Shown: piece by piece, positions 40,577 through 50,642 of the stretch
How the letters are laid out: every line of letters starts with the position of its first letter
Numbering within the stretch: the first letter of the stretch is position 1
From: Mucilaginibacter sp.
Lineage (GTDB): Bacteria > Bacteroidota > Bacteroidia > Sphingobacteriales > Sphingobacteriaceae
Reading direction: 5' to 3'
Assembly: GCF_028288225.1 (NCBI RefSeq)
Contig: NZ_JAQBOC010000072.1
Span: 24,159 to 88,158, forward strand
Length of the DNA stretch: 64,000 bases
Notes under the pieces: generated by a model
Seen by the model: the letters and a program-made list of their open reading frames with translations, nothing else
Told to the model about the DNA's origin: nothing
Database searches by the model: none
Made by a program: the position numbers and the translations under genes

Positions 40577-41764
40577 TTAATTGTTTAACGCTAACGTGTT
40601 TGATGCTGCCTGTACCGGGATTGACGGTTTTGCATCAGCAAAATGCAACTCCTTCTTTAACGGCTCAGATAAATATGGTTTTTGCTTTGCTATCCAGTCC
40701 TGGTATTCGGCTTGTGTAACAACGCGCACTACTTTCTGCATATTGTAATGGCCGGTTCCGCATATTTTATTGCAATACAGCAGGTATTCAAATTTTGGAT
40801 CGTCCGTTTTCCTACGCATCTCAGACGTAAGAATAGTCGGCGTAAATTTAAAAAATGTTGGCAGGCCCGGTACCGCGTTTAGTTGAACACGGAAGTGAGG
40901 CATGTAAACGCTATGGATAACATCCTGTGCATGGATGTTGATCCTGATTGATTTATTAACAGGTATTACCAAAGTATCTGCCGATAAGTCGTCAAAACTA
41001 TTGCGGTCTTTAAAATTAACACCTAATTTGTTTAATGCTGTTGTTAACCTGAAATTAGTTGAGCCAAGTTTCCCGTCGGTACCAGGATAACGTAGTTCCC
41101 AGGAAAACTGGTGGCCGGTAACATCAATATTTATATCGCCTTTTGCTTCTGTAGAGTTCATTACCTTTTGCCAGGTAAAGAATCCGAATACAACCAATAT
41201 GGTTAAAACGGTGGCAGGAACAATTGTCCAGATCTTTTCAATTGTATTATTATGCGGTAAAAAATATGCTTTGCGTTTATCAGACCCACGGTAAACAAAT
41301 GCGAACCCAAAAAGGCAGATCTGCGTAATTACAAATACTATCAGCGTTAAAATGGTTGTTGTTGTAAACATACTGTCAATTGCACCGCCATGGGCTGATG
41401 CTGCTTCAGGCAAGCTCATGCTTCCCTGTACAGTTAATGACCAGTAAGCTCCATACATACCGGTAATCAGGAATATTGCGCAGCAAATTCCCATTATGCC
41501 GTTCCAGTTTAAGCCTTTTTTTCCCTGCATTTTTTGGGTAAGGTCATAAACCCTTAATATTTTACCCAGTATGGCAACACAAAGTGATGCTACAAAAAAT
41601 AGTAATACGTAATAGGCAACCCCTGTCCACATAGCGCCCTTATCAGCAGTAGCAGTATCAGCCGCTGCTGTTGCCTGCGCCATTAACCGGTTTGTGCCAA
41701 ACAGCACGAACGCTGCAAAAAGCGATAGTGTTTTTTTAGAATTTATTAGTTGTTTGAATCCCAT
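40577..41764 (-). CDS. ctaC: Cytochrome c oxidase subunit II with CuA site
   Basis: 395 aa, larger than classic subunit II. A signal-like segment (about 12-30) is followed by a long N-terminal extension with two further hydrophobic helices, then the usual pair around ILTLIVFVITQICLFGFAF and IWTIVPATVLTILVVFGFF. The cupredoxin domain has the CuA ligands: IHSVYMPHF (His) and CNKICGTGHYNM (Cys, Cys, His, Met). There is no fused cytochrome c domain, so electrons must arrive from separate cytochromes, probably ActE or ActA. Start ATG at 41764. Confidence 0.93.
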   Translation of the reverse strand: MGFKQLINSKKTLSLFAAFVLFGTNRLMAQATAAADTATADKGAMWTGVAYYVLLFFVASLCVAILGKILRVYDLTQKMQGKKGLNWNGIMGICCAIFLITGMYGAYWSLTVQGSMSLPEAASAHGGAIDSMFTTTTILTLIVFVITQICLFGFAFVYRGSDKRKAYFLPHNNTIEKIWTIVPATVLTILVVFGFFTWQKVMNSTEAKGDINIDVTGHQFSWELRYPGTDGKLGSTNFRLTTALNKLGVNFKDRNSFDDLSADTLVIPVNKSIRINIHAQDVIHSVYMPHFRVQLNAVPGLPTFFKFTPTILTSEMRRKTDDPKFEYLLYCNKICGTGHYNMQKVVRVVTQAEYQDWIAKQKPYLSEPLKKELHFADAKPSIPVQAASNTLALNN

Positions 41765-41812
41765 TTTAATGGTTGTTTGGTATTCTTTTATTTAGTGCAA
41801 AAATAACAATTA

Positions 41813-43081
41813 TTACAAATGATGATGAAGGCTCTCTTCAAGCAACGGATGTTTTTTAGGAACAAGTGACTTAAATTTACTTAATGCCATTGAAAACATA
41901 AATATAAATAAGCCAGCAAAACCTATAAACAAAAAGATCTCGATAGGGCCTATTTCCGTTGCCCAGCTTGATTGAGGTCCTACAGCGCCTGGCATAATCA
42001 TTTGCCAGTAATCCAGCCAGTGGCCGCAGATCAATATGATACAAGCTACTTTTAATACCTTAACCTTACGTTTTGCATCCCGCGACATTAACACAAGTAA
42101 TGGCGTAAGAAAGTTAATTACTATATTCAGCCAAAACCAGAATTTAAACTGCGGTTCCCATCTCCTGTAAAAATATGCTGATTCCTCAGGAATGTTGGCA
42201 TACCAGGTTAACAGGAATTGTGCGAACCATAAATAAGTCCAGAATATGGAGAACCCAAACATCAGCTGCCCTAAGTTATGCAAATGATCTTCGGTTACCC
42301 ACTGCATATAACCACCTTGTCTTAAAAGTATCAGTGTTAAAGTGATAACCGATAAACCTCCAACCCAAAGGGCTGCAAAGTTATACCAGCCAAACATGGT
42401 TGAAAACCAATGAGCTTCTAACGACATAATAGTATCAAAAGCAAATAATGGAATGGTGAAACCAAATATTACAAGGAATATAACCGATACTTTGAAACTT
42501 TTGTTGTAGTTAAACATACCTCCAAGATTATCCTCATTGTTTGAATATTTCACAAGCAAGCGGCCTAACAGGCTATAACTTCCAAGGTAAATCACCAAAC
42601 GGATCAAAAAGAAAGGAATATTTAAGTATCCTGATTTAGCAGTAATTATAGCATCAAAATTTTCACTGTGAGTGTCGGTTACACCTTTAAGCGCCCAAAG
42701 TTTATACAGGTAAGGTATAGTTGTCAATTTACCTTCCTCGTTAGGGCCCGTATGGGTAATAAATAAACCTGCACATATAATACCAAGTAATATAAGGCCT
42801 GCATAAGGCAAAACTTTTGCAAATGCCTGCGGCACACGAAGCACTGAGGCTGACCAACCTGCTTGTGCCACATATTGTAAAGCGCAAAAGAAAACACCAC
42901 AAATACATACACATGCTAAGTAATAACCATTCAGCAATAAATTTGCGAATGTGCGTTCCACATTACCAGTAACGAGGCCAATGATCAAACCAACCAGACC
43001 AATGGCTATCATGATCAGGCTCCAGGTTTTGGCCTTGCCTTTAAATTCAAATTGCTCGTCGAAACTATGAGAATTGTTCAT
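41813..43081 (-). CDS. actF: ActF, membrane subunit of Alternative Complex III
   Basis: 422 aa, about ten transmembrane helices. LIMIAIGLVGLIIGLVTG, QYVAQAGWSASVLRVPQAF and HNLGQLMFGFSIFWTYLWFAQFLLTWYANIPEE are the usual ActF segments. ActF is an NrfD-like-fold paralogue that lies in the membrane beside ActC and is thought to take part in coupling. It follows ActE on the same strand with 11 bases between, and precedes subunit II of the oxidase, as in other Bacteroidota. Confidence 0.9.
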   Translation of the reverse strand: MNNSHSFDEQFEFKGKAKTWSLIMIAIGLVGLIIGLVTGNVERTFANLLLNGYYLACVCICGVFFCALQYVAQAGWSASVLRVPQAFAKVLPYAGLILLGIICAGLFITHTGPNEEGKLTTIPYLYKLWALKGVTDTHSENFDAIITAKSGYLNIPFFLIRLVIYLGSYSLLGRLLVKYSNNEDNLGGMFNYNKSFKVSVIFLVIFGFTIPLFAFDTIMSLEAHWFSTMFGWYNFAALWVGGLSVITLTLILLRQGGYMQWVTEDHLHNLGQLMFGFSIFWTYLWFAQFLLTWYANIPEESAYFYRRWEPQFKFWFWLNIVINFLTPLLVLMSRDAKRKVKVLKVACIILICGHWLDYWQMIMPGAVGPQSSWATEIGPIEIFLFIGFAGLFIFMFSMALSKFKSLVPKKHPLLEESLHHHL

Positions 43082-43092
43082 TAATAATAAGC

Positions 43093-43668
43093 TTATAAAG
43101 TTTGTAAATGGTGAACGTACATAATTACTTTCCAGCGTTCTTTAGGGTCAAGCTGTGAAGCGTATGAACCCATTGCGTTTACACCATAAGTAATAGTATG
43201 ATAAATTTTACCGTCTGACAGATCTTTCATTGCGCCGCCGCGTGAAGACTGTCCTTTTGAATAGGATGGAGGAGCCGGAAAACCGTGCGCTACCACCAAA
43301 CCATCGCCCTGCCCGTTTACGCCGTGGCATGGTGAACAAAAATGCTCAAATAAGATCTTGCCATCGGCATAGTTTGCCTGTGTTTGCGGCAATGTGCTTT
43401 TTACTTCAAGGCCTGCTTTTTCGTACCCATCCTTATTGTTCAGGTAATCAAATCTTACAAAACCCAGCGGCGTGGTGCCTGCAGGTGGAACCTGTGCGGT
43501 TTTTCCATCCTTAAAGTTTTCATTTTTCTGGTCGGGGTCGTATGCAATGTGCTCATACATATTGGGAGCGTATTCCCATCCGGTACTTCTTTTATCCTTG
43601 CACGATGTAACTATAACCGCTGCAACGATAGCAATAACCGTTATGCCCAATATTTTAATTTTATTCAT
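43093..43668 (-). CDS. actE: ActE, lipoprotein cytochrome c of Alternative Complex III
   Basis: 191 aa from ATG 43668 (another ATG at 43677 is three codons upstream). The lipobox is VTSC, giving a membrane-anchored protein. One c-type heme motif is present, CSPCH in LFEHFCSPCHGVNGQGDG, with a candidate Met axial ligand in GVNAMGSYASQL. It is the mono-heme cytochrome that passes electrons from the complex toward the oxidase. The start overlaps the end of actD. Confidence 0.9.
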   Translation of the reverse strand: MNKIKILGITVIAIVAAVIVTSCKDKRSTGWEYAPNMYEHIAYDPDQKNENFKDGKTAQVPPAGTTPLGFVRFDYLNNKDGYEKAGLEVKSTLPQTQANYADGKILFEHFCSPCHGVNGQGDGLVVAHGFPAPPSYSKGQSSRGGAMKDLSDGKIYHTITYGVNAMGSYASQLDPKERWKVIMYVHHLQTL

Positions 43669-44197
43669 AGCTAACATATTTTCTATCGTTATGCTTAACT
43701 TCTACTGCGCCTGCTTCTTTTAATAAATTGGTGATATCCTCATGCGGGATGTTTCCCTTTGCGTCGATGGCAATAACAAACCTGTCGTCGGTAGCTCTTA
43801 AATCCATTACCCTTGGTGTACGGCCCGGAAATAGGTGGGTTGCGTAGAAAAAGGTAAGCGTCATACCAAATGCTGTAAATAATACAGTCCACTCAAATGT
43901 GATTGGAATAAAATCGGGGATAGCAAAAGCGGGTTTACCGCCAATGTTCATAGGCCAATCCTGTACCAGCATGTAATATGCCATGCTAAATATAGTTGTA
44001 CCGCCCAGGCAGCCAAACATAAATGCTGCATAGCCCAACCGCGAATCTTTTATACCAAGCTTTTTCTCAATACCATGGATAGGCATTGGCGTGTAAACAT
44101 CGTAAATAGGAACACTGTTCTTTTGTAGTGTATCAATCCCCTGCATCATTTCATCGGGATCTGCAAAAAGGCCTAAAATATATTTCGTGCTGCTCAT
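43661..44197 (-). CDS. actD: ActD (DUF3341), membrane subunit of Alternative Complex III
   Basis: 178 aa. Starts TKYILGLFADPDEMMQGIDTL and contains VYTPMPIHGIEKKLGIKDSR, the family signature, with two transmembrane helices (about 59-80 and 95-118) and a C-terminal alpha/beta domain (RFVIAIDAKG). ActD is a small structural subunit. It starts two bases after the actC stop and overlaps actE. Confidence 0.92.
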   Translation of the reverse strand: MSSTKYILGLFADPDEMMQGIDTLQKNSVPIYDVYTPMPIHGIEKKLGIKDSRLGYAAFMFGCLGGTTIFSMAYYMLVQDWPMNIGGKPAFAIPDFIPITFEWTVLFTAFGMTLTFFYATHLFPGRTPRVMDLRATDDRFVIAIDAKGNIPHEDITNLLKEAGAVEVKHNDRKYVSYE

Positions 44198-44199
44198 TT

Positions 44200-45672
44200 T
44201 TATATTTTTTGGTAATCAGTAATATCAACGCTGTCAAACGATGTTAATGATTCTTTATAAAACTCTACCTGCTCCGGCTCCATGTGGCCACTGTCAATTA
44301 ATTTTCTCTTAGCCTGCTCACTGCTGCTCTTTAATATCAGTTTCACTTCGGCCATTGCAATTGAAGGCAATACGCGGATGAACAAGAGGAACATGGTAAA
44401 AAATAAACCTATTGAACCAACAAACACGCTTACGTCAACCCAGGTTGGATAAAACATTGCCCAGCTTGATGGTATAAAATCGCGGTGCAGGGAAACAACG
44501 ATAATTACAAAACGTTCAAACCACATACCGATGTTAACCACGATAGACAACACCCATGAAATTGGAATATTTGTACGGATCTTTTTGAACCACATTAACT
44601 GGGTCATCAATACGTTACAACCGTACATCATACAACCTGCCCACCAGTATGGCCCGATAAACCTGTTTAAGAAAGTATATTGCTCATATTCGCCGCCTGA
44701 ATAGTAAGCGATAAAAAACTCGGTTAAATAAGCTACACCTACAATTGATCCGGTTAAAAGGATGATCTTATTCATCGCTTCAATGTGGAACATGGTGATG
44801 TAGTTTTCCAAACCTAATACCTTACGGGTTACCAGCAACAGCGTTTGCACCATGGCAAACCCCGAGAAGATTGCACCCGCAACGAAGTATGGAGGGAATA
44901 TAGTGGTGTGCCATCCCGGTTCAAGGGAGGTAGCAAAGTCCATTGATACAATGGTGTGTACAGAAAGCACCAGTGGTGTTGAAATACCTGCAAGTATCAA
45001 ACATACAGTTTCAAAACGCTGCCATGTTTTTACTGATCCTGTCCAGCCGAATGACAATACAGAATATATTTTTCTGCGGATGCCTGTAGCGCGGTCGCGG
45101 ATGGTAGCAAGGTCAGGCAATAAACCTGTGTACCAAAACACTAACGAAACGGAAAAGTAAGTTGATATCGCAAATACGTCCCATACCAGCGGCGAGTTAA
45201 AGTTAACCCATATTGAGCCGAACTGGTTTGGCAGCGGCAAAGGCCAGTATGCCAGCCACGGGCGGCCCATGTGCGATACTACGTATGTTGCGGCGCAAAT
45301 TACCGCGAAGATCGTCATCGCCTCGGCCGAGCGGTTGATGGAGTTTCGCCAGTTTTGACGGAACAATAATAAGATTGCCGAAATAAGCGTTCCGGCGTGA
45401 CCAATACCTACCCACCACACGAAACCGGTGATATCCCAGGCCCAGCCCACTGTTTTGTTTAATCCCCATGAGCCTACGCCATACCAAAATGTATAACTCA
45501 CGGCAAATACCCAAAGACAAGCACCCAACGACGCTACAGAAAAACCTATCCACCACGCTTTACCGGGCATATTTTCTACTGGGCGCAGCACATCGTTAGT
45601 TATTCGGGCGTATGTGATGTCGTTCCCTGTAATTAACGGTTCCCGGATTATTGATTCACTATGAGATGCCAT
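44200..45672 (-). CDS. actC: ActC, NrfD-like quinol-binding membrane subunit
   Basis: 490 aa, with about ten helices. Recognised by the N-terminal REPLITGNDITYARITNDV segment, WWVGIGHAGTLISAILLLFRQNWRNSINRSAEAMT, HMGRPWLAYWPLPLPNQFG and WFERFVIIVVSLHRDF. This subunit carries the predicted quinol oxidation site and a proton path. It pairs with the iron-sulfur subunit ActB, whose gene ends 25 bases upstream. Confidence 0.93.
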   Translation of the reverse strand: MASHSESIIREPLITGNDITYARITNDVLRPVENMPGKAWWIGFSVASLGACLWVFAVSYTFWYGVGSWGLNKTVGWAWDITGFVWWVGIGHAGTLISAILLLFRQNWRNSINRSAEAMTIFAVICAATYVVSHMGRPWLAYWPLPLPNQFGSIWVNFNSPLVWDVFAISTYFSVSLVFWYTGLLPDLATIRDRATGIRRKIYSVLSFGWTGSVKTWQRFETVCLILAGISTPLVLSVHTIVSMDFATSLEPGWHTTIFPPYFVAGAIFSGFAMVQTLLLVTRKVLGLENYITMFHIEAMNKIILLTGSIVGVAYLTEFFIAYYSGGEYEQYTFLNRFIGPYWWAGCMMYGCNVLMTQLMWFKKIRTNIPISWVLSIVVNIGMWFERFVIIVVSLHRDFIPSSWAMFYPTWVDVSVFVGSIGLFFTMFLLFIRVLPSIAMAEVKLILKSSSEQAKRKLIDSGHMEPEQVEFYKESLTSFDSVDITDYQKI

Positions 45673-45696
45673 ATTTTAAATCTCTCTTGTAATTAA

Positions 45697-48600
45697 TTAA
45701 GCCTCTAATTCAGATATATTTCTAATTTTTGTTTGGTAACCAATGCCTGGCTGTACGTTTAGCTCTTCTAAAACGTAATAAGTTCTTTCGCTCTTTAAAG
45801 CTTTTGAAACTTCAGATTCAGGGTCGTTTTTATTACCAAACACAATAGCGTTAGCCGAGCATGTTTGCTGGCAAGCCATTTTAATATCACCGTCTTTAAG
45901 CGGGCGTTTTTCTATTTTAGCTTTAAGCTTGCCTGCCTGGATGCGTTGAATACACATTGAGCATTTTTCCATTACCCCGCGGAAACGGGTAGTAACGTCA
46001 GGATTAAGTACTAATTGTGTATGCTCGTTGTTCAGGTAGTTATCAAAACGCGAATCGTTCCAATAGTTAAACCAGTTAAAACGACGCACTTTATATGGAC
46101 AGTTATTAGCGCAGTAACGTGTACCAACGCAACGGTTATAAGCCATGTGGTTCAAGCCCTCAGATGAGTGAACAGTTGCCAATACAGGGCAAACAGTTTC
46201 GCATGGTGCATGGTCACAGTGCTGGCAAAGCATTGGCTGGTAAACAACCTTTACGTGATCAAGATCTTCAAGCTTAGCAATTTCATGCTCTCTTGTAACA
46301 CCACCATCTTTTCCATTATCATTAAAGCTGTAGTAACGGTCAATACGGATCCAGTGCATTTCACGGCGTCTCCTTACTTCATCCTTACCTACAACCGGAA
46401 TGTTATTTTCAGCACTACAAGCTACCACACAAGCACCGCAGCCGGTACATGCATTAAGGTCAATTGCCATTACCCAATCATAGGCAGGGCGCTCATATTT
46501 TTGCCAGAACAGGTTATCCTTTTCAGTATAATCTTTATGCCCTTCACCCTTACCCGTGCCTGTTGCCGGGCTTTTAAGATATTCTGTGAAAGATGCTTCT
46601 TTTATAATACTGTTACGGCCCTCGATGGAGTGGTGCGTTTGCGTTTGCGCCAAAGGTGAATTTTCGCCTGTTGGGGTTAATATTGCAGTAGCGCTTGTTT
46701 GCAGTGTTCCGTTGCGCAAGCTATGGAAAGGGAAAGCGTTTTTACCAACGTTAATACCCACCGGCCCAACAACTGTACGGCCATAACCAACCGCTACTGA
46801 TATAGTACCTTGTGCCTGACCTGGCTGTGACGATACAGGCAACGCTATTGAATAGCCATTTGCATCTATTTTAACAACATCACCATCCTGCAAACCTTTC
46901 TTCTTCATATCTGAAGGAGACATGGCTGCAAAGTTATCCCAGGTTACTTTTGATACCGGATCAGGTAATTCTTGCAGCCATGGGTTATTGGCACGTTTAC
47001 CATCGCGCATTGCTACGGTTTGGTAAAGCTGTAATTCTGTTTTATCACCTGCAAGCAGGTTGCTGTGATCTATTACAGTTTGCGCAACCGCATTAAGGTC
47101 TTTGCTGAACGTGTATGTACCTGCTGTTACAGATGCTGCTTTAACAAAGCCGGTTTGCAAAAGGGTTTCCCATCCGCTTTGGCCTGATAAGCCGCCTTTA
47201 GCTAACAGGTTTTTATCCCAGTTGTTCCTCACATAAGTATAATAATCTTTTGCAGGGTTATCACTCCATTTCATCAGACTTTGTTCAGCCTGGCGGGTAT
47301 CATAAACCGGGTTAATGGTTGGCTGCAATACAGTGTAGTATCCGGAAAGCGCATTGTCATCACCCCATGATTCCAGGTAATGATGATTTGGAGCCACTAT
47401 ATTACAAAGTGCTGAAGTTTCATCAGTATTTGAAGCGAATGATACTTTTAAACGTACTTTCTTTAACCCTTCTGTAAAATCCTTGCTGTTGTAATAATCA
47501 TAAGCCGGGTTAGCATTTAAAAAGAACAAGGCATCAACCTGGCCGCTTTTCATGTCATTTACCAGCTCAGCAAACTCTGCATCGTTACCTGCATATTGTA
47601 ATGAGGGATTATCAAGATCGATAGTAGTTCCGTAGCTGCCTAACAGGGAGTTGATAGCGTTTACCAAAACCTGCGCAGCCACATCGTTTGAACCTGCAAC
47701 TACCAATGCTTTACCTTTAGCTGCAATTAATTCTTTTGCTGCTATAGCGATTGCATTTTCAGCAACCTTATTAGTTAATGCTTTTGTTCCGGCCAATGTT
47801 GAGCCTGATACTGCATTATATAAAGCTACCAGCGCCAAACCTTCTTCTGATGGTTTAATAGGGATTCTTACATCGGCATTTGAACCTGTAAGGCTCATAC
47901 CAGTTTCAAACTGAATATGGCGCGACATTTTTTTGCTTTCGAGCGATTTATTATTCCTGTTTGAAACATATTGCCTGGTGAACTCCTCAGGAGAGATCCA
48001 TGTGCCCAGGAAATCAGCAGCAAAACTTACAATTATATCGGCCTTATCAAAGTTATAGTGCGGCAATACTGCTTTACCAAAACTATTTTGATTTGCCTGG
48101 ATGATACCGGTATATGATACTGCGTCGTAATTAATATGTTTTGCGGCAGGGAATTGCGTAATAAAATCAGCAATAACACCAAGGGTTGAAGGGCTGGTTA
48201 CTGTTGATGATACAATCCGGATCTTTTTACCGCCGGCTTTAATATTTAACAACTCTCTTACAACAAAATCATCTACCTGTGACCATCCGCTGTCACCATT
48301 ATCCTTCAACGGGTTTTTCAAACGGTTAACATCATACAGGTCAAGTACTGATGCCTGTGCCTGTGCACTTGCACCACCTTTTGCTATAATGTCATTCGGA
48401 TGACCTTCAATTTTGATCGGACGGCCCTCACGGGTTTTAACTAAAATAGCCTGTCCTTCATAAGTTGAAGTGTAGTAGTTAGGGATCCCCGGGGTAACTT
48501 CCTCCGGTTTTATTAAATAAGGTATTGATTTATGAACCGGCACTTTCTGACAAGCAGCCAGGGTTACAGCACCAACGCCAAAGCCCAGCGCTTTCAAAAA

Positions 48601-48753
48601 ATCGCGACGCGGAGATTTGCCTTCCAAACCACCACCGGTTAAAACTTCTTCGATAGGAATTGGCTCCGCGAATTCGTGTTTATTTAATTCAACAAATTCC
48701 GGGGTTTTGTTCAGCTCTTCTAAACCTTTCCAGTATTTTTTATTGCTATCCAT
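45697..48753 (-). CDS. actB: ActB, iron-sulfur subunit (molybdopterin-oxidoreductase-like)
   Basis: 1018 aa fusion. An internal Tat-like signal lies at residues 49-68 (RRDFLKALGF...LAAC), so it is exported folded, with a possible lipid Cys68. Residues about 70-720 are a molybdopterin-oxidoreductase fold that in this family lacks the cofactor. The C-terminal ferredoxin part has CTGCGACVVACSAENN, CQHCDHAPCETVCP, CVGTRYCANNCP and CSMCIQRIQ with CQQTCSANAI, enough for three [4Fe-4S] clusters and one [3Fe-4S]. Electrons run from ActC to ActA/ActE along these clusters. Confidence 0.95.
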   Translation of the reverse strand: MDSNKKYWKGLEELNKTPEFVELNKHEFAEPIPIEEVLTGGGLEGKSPRRDFLKALGFGVGAVTLAACQKVPVHKSIPYLIKPEEVTPGIPNYYTSTYEGQAILVKTREGRPIKIEGHPNDIIAKGGASAQAQASVLDLYDVNRLKNPLKDNGDSGWSQVDDFVVRELLNIKAGGKKIRIVSSTVTSPSTLGVIADFITQFPAAKHINYDAVSYTGIIQANQNSFGKAVLPHYNFDKADIIVSFAADFLGTWISPEEFTRQYVSNRNNKSLESKKMSRHIQFETGMSLTGSNADVRIPIKPSEEGLALVALYNAVSGSTLAGTKALTNKVAENAIAIAAKELIAAKGKALVVAGSNDVAAQVLVNAINSLLGSYGTTIDLDNPSLQYAGNDAEFAELVNDMKSGQVDALFFLNANPAYDYYNSKDFTEGLKKVRLKVSFASNTDETSALCNIVAPNHHYLESWGDDNALSGYYTVLQPTINPVYDTRQAEQSLMKWSDNPAKDYYTYVRNNWDKNLLAKGGLSGQSGWETLLQTGFVKAASVTAGTYTFSKDLNAVAQTVIDHSNLLAGDKTELQLYQTVAMRDGKRANNPWLQELPDPVSKVTWDNFAAMSPSDMKKKGLQDGDVVKIDANGYSIALPVSSQPGQAQGTISVAVGYGRTVVGPVGINVGKNAFPFHSLRNGTLQTSATAILTPTGENSPLAQTQTHHSIEGRNSIIKEASFTEYLKSPATGTGKGEGHKDYTEKDNLFWQKYERPAYDWVMAIDLNACTGCGACVVACSAENNIPVVGKDEVRRRREMHWIRIDRYYSFNDNGKDGGVTREHEIAKLEDLDHVKVVYQPMLCQHCDHAPCETVCPVLATVHSSEGLNHMAYNRCVGTRYCANNCPYKVRRFNWFNYWNDSRFDNYLNNEHTQLVLNPDVTTRFRGVMEKCSMCIQRIQAGKLKAKIEKRPLKDGDIKMACQQTCSANAIVFGNKNDPESEVSKALKSERTYYVLEELNVQPGIGYQTKIRNISELEA

Positions 48754-48791
48754 TTAAGCTATATAAACTGTAATGCTACGTTTTAATAATA

Positions 48792-50066
48792 TTAATAATG
48801 GCACTTACCGCACTCAATACCACCCATTAATGCGGCGGTAACCTTTTTGCCTTCTTTAAGCAAATCATGCACCTGCTGCAGGTTTTCGTAATAAGCGTTA
48901 CCTTTCATGTTAACATCTGTGCGTTTGTGGCACTGGATACACCATTTCATGGTAAGCGGCGAATATTGATAAACCTCTTTCATTTCCTGAACAGGGCCAT
49001 GGCATGTCTGGCATTTTAAACCGGCAACTTTAACGTGTTGTGAGTGGTTAAAATAAGCCAGGTCTGGCAGGTTATGAATACGCACCCATTGCATAGGTTT
49101 TGTTTTTGTACTGTCGTATTTTTGAGTTTGAGGATCATATCCCAATGCATCATAGATCTTATGAATTTCGGGCGACTCAGTTTTAACAACCTTGTGGCAG
49201 TTCATACATACGTTTAATGACGGGATTGATGCATTTTTTGATTTGTATGCACCTGAGTGGCAGTACTGGCAATCAATTTTCATTGCTCCGGCATGCAGAT
49301 CATGCGGGAATTTTATTGGCTGCACCGGCTGGTAACCCTGGTGAACGTTGGTGGTCCACATGGTAACCCATGTCCAGCTGCCTAAAGCCAGCGTTCCGCA
49401 AAGCAGGACAAAGAAAACCAGTTTCTTATTTTTTGCAAGCTTCTTTAAGCCGGCTAAACGGTCAACCGGTTCGCCCTCAACTTCTTCGTCTTCTAAAACT
49501 AAAGCACCTTTGTTTTTTAATAACAGGCGCTCAAGTGTTGAAATTACCCTGTTTAAAACAAGTATAATTATAAAGGCAAGAACAATAACGCCTAATAATG
49601 AAAAGATAACCACATCGCTCGGGCCTTTTTCTTCAGCAGCCGCCCCCTCACCCTTAGCCGGGCCAGCTGTCTTTGCAGCCTGCAAAGTTTTCCAGTCATT
49701 GCGTACATAAGTAATAATGTTGGTTACATCTGCATCGCTAAGTTCCGGAAAAACGGTCATGCTTTTCTGCTCAAACTTATTGAAAATGGCAACGGCCTTA
49801 GGGTTTTTAGCTGCAATTAAAGCCTGGTTGTTCTGGATCCATTTGATAAGATATTTATCATCAGTTTCCTCAGTTAACTGGGGACCTAAAGCAGGGCCGG
49901 TTAGGATCTGATCAACCTTATGGCACGATGTACATTTGGCCTTAAACAGGGCCTCGCCCTTAGCGGCATCCCCCTGCGCATGGGCCTGCAATCCCAAAAA
50001 AGCAAAACAGGCAATCAGTAAAACCGACCGTGAGAATTGTTTAAAAATCAATGAGAAACTCCTCAT
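48792..50066 (-). CDS. actA: ActA, multiheme cytochrome c subunit
   Basis: 424 aa. A signal peptide (about 1-30, ending AHAQ) is followed by a class I cytochrome c domain with CTSCH (45-49), a transmembrane helix (about 153-172), a second helix (about 219-237) and a cytochrome c7/c3-type domain with CQYCH, CMNCH, CQTCH, CIQCH and a terminal CGKCHY. That makes six heme-binding motifs, one more than the five usually quoted for ActA; the extra one is the N-terminal mono-heme domain, a fusion known in Bacteroidota. It is the first gene of the operon. Confidence 0.92.
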   Translation of the reverse strand: MRSFSLIFKQFSRSVLLIACFAFLGLQAHAQGDAAKGEALFKAKCTSCHKVDQILTGPALGPQLTEETDDKYLIKWIQNNQALIAAKNPKAVAIFNKFEQKSMTVFPELSDADVTNIITYVRNDWKTLQAAKTAGPAKGEGAAAEEKGPSDVVIFSLLGVIVLAFIIILVLNRVISTLERLLLKNKGALVLEDEEVEGEPVDRLAGLKKLAKNKKLVFFVLLCGTLALGSWTWVTMWTTNVHQGYQPVQPIKFPHDLHAGAMKIDCQYCHSGAYKSKNASIPSLNVCMNCHKVVKTESPEIHKIYDALGYDPQTQKYDSTKTKPMQWVRIHNLPDLAYFNHSQHVKVAGLKCQTCHGPVQEMKEVYQYSPLTMKWCIQCHKRTDVNMKGNAYYENLQQVHDLLKEGKKVTAALMGGIECGKCHY

Positions 50067-50149
50067 AAAGCGTATTTATACTAAATAATTTTATTGTTAA
50101 TGATTGATATTCACGAAGAAATGTATATATAACCCGAAATTTTCAGCCA

Positions 50150-50183
50150 CAAAAGTAAAATTTATTACAGTATGAGTGACAAA
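50150..50183 (-). promoter_or_regulatory. Candidate promoter of the act-cta respiratory operon
   Basis: On the minus strand TTTG (50180-50183) and TACTTTTG (50150-50157) are separated by 22 bases, close to the Bacteroidota -33/-7 layout. It predicts a leader of about 75 bases before actA at 50066. The large divergent gap (50067-50642) has no other evident gene. Confidence 0.42.
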
Positions 50184-50416
50184 TAAATGACAGCAATATC
50201 TAATTTATAATTGTTCTAAATAAGTTTTTATTGTGCCCTAAATCGCTAAAAATCCATAATTATAGTGTTCTTTTTACATCAATTAGTAATTGCTTATTAA
50301 TCAAAAACTTACATAGCTTTTGCAAAAGAGTGAGCGTTCTAGTCAATAGTGATAGGTAAAAATATTTGCAGGCCCCGCTGACCCTGCATTTGTCGGTGTC
50401 CATACAATGTTTGGCA

Positions 50417-50445
50417 TTCGCTGCAGCAAGTTTAGCGCAGCGGAA
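50417..50445. repeat. CGCTGC...GCAGCG palindromic repeat
   Basis: TTCGCTGCAGCAAGTTTAGC runs on into GCAGCGGAA, an imperfect palindrome. A similar TTTAGCGCAGCA core is at about 58035-58049. It looks like a dispersed intergenic repeat family. Confidence 0.45.
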
Positions 50446-50642
50446 CCCGTGGTTAAACATTGCCTAGCTTTCAACTACGCGATTGGTGGGTCTAAGCCCC
50501 ATGTTTTGATACTCAAAAACCCTATAAAAGACCCTGTAATTCTAAAGTCCTGCAAATCATAGATCTAAAATCCTTTCAAGGGTCACCTTATGTCAGTATC
50601 CGGTATCAATAAGTACCAAAAAACAAATTAAATTTTATTATT

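Noticed and set aside
46168..46659. 163-codon plus-strand frame inside actB
   Set aside because: It is the complement of the well-defined iron-sulfur domain of actB; its cysteine-rich look is a shadow of that coding sequence.
50260..50460. 66-codon minus-strand frame upstream of the act operon
   Set aside because: It overlaps a dispersed palindromic repeat and has Cys-rich, low-order composition with no sign of a protein family.
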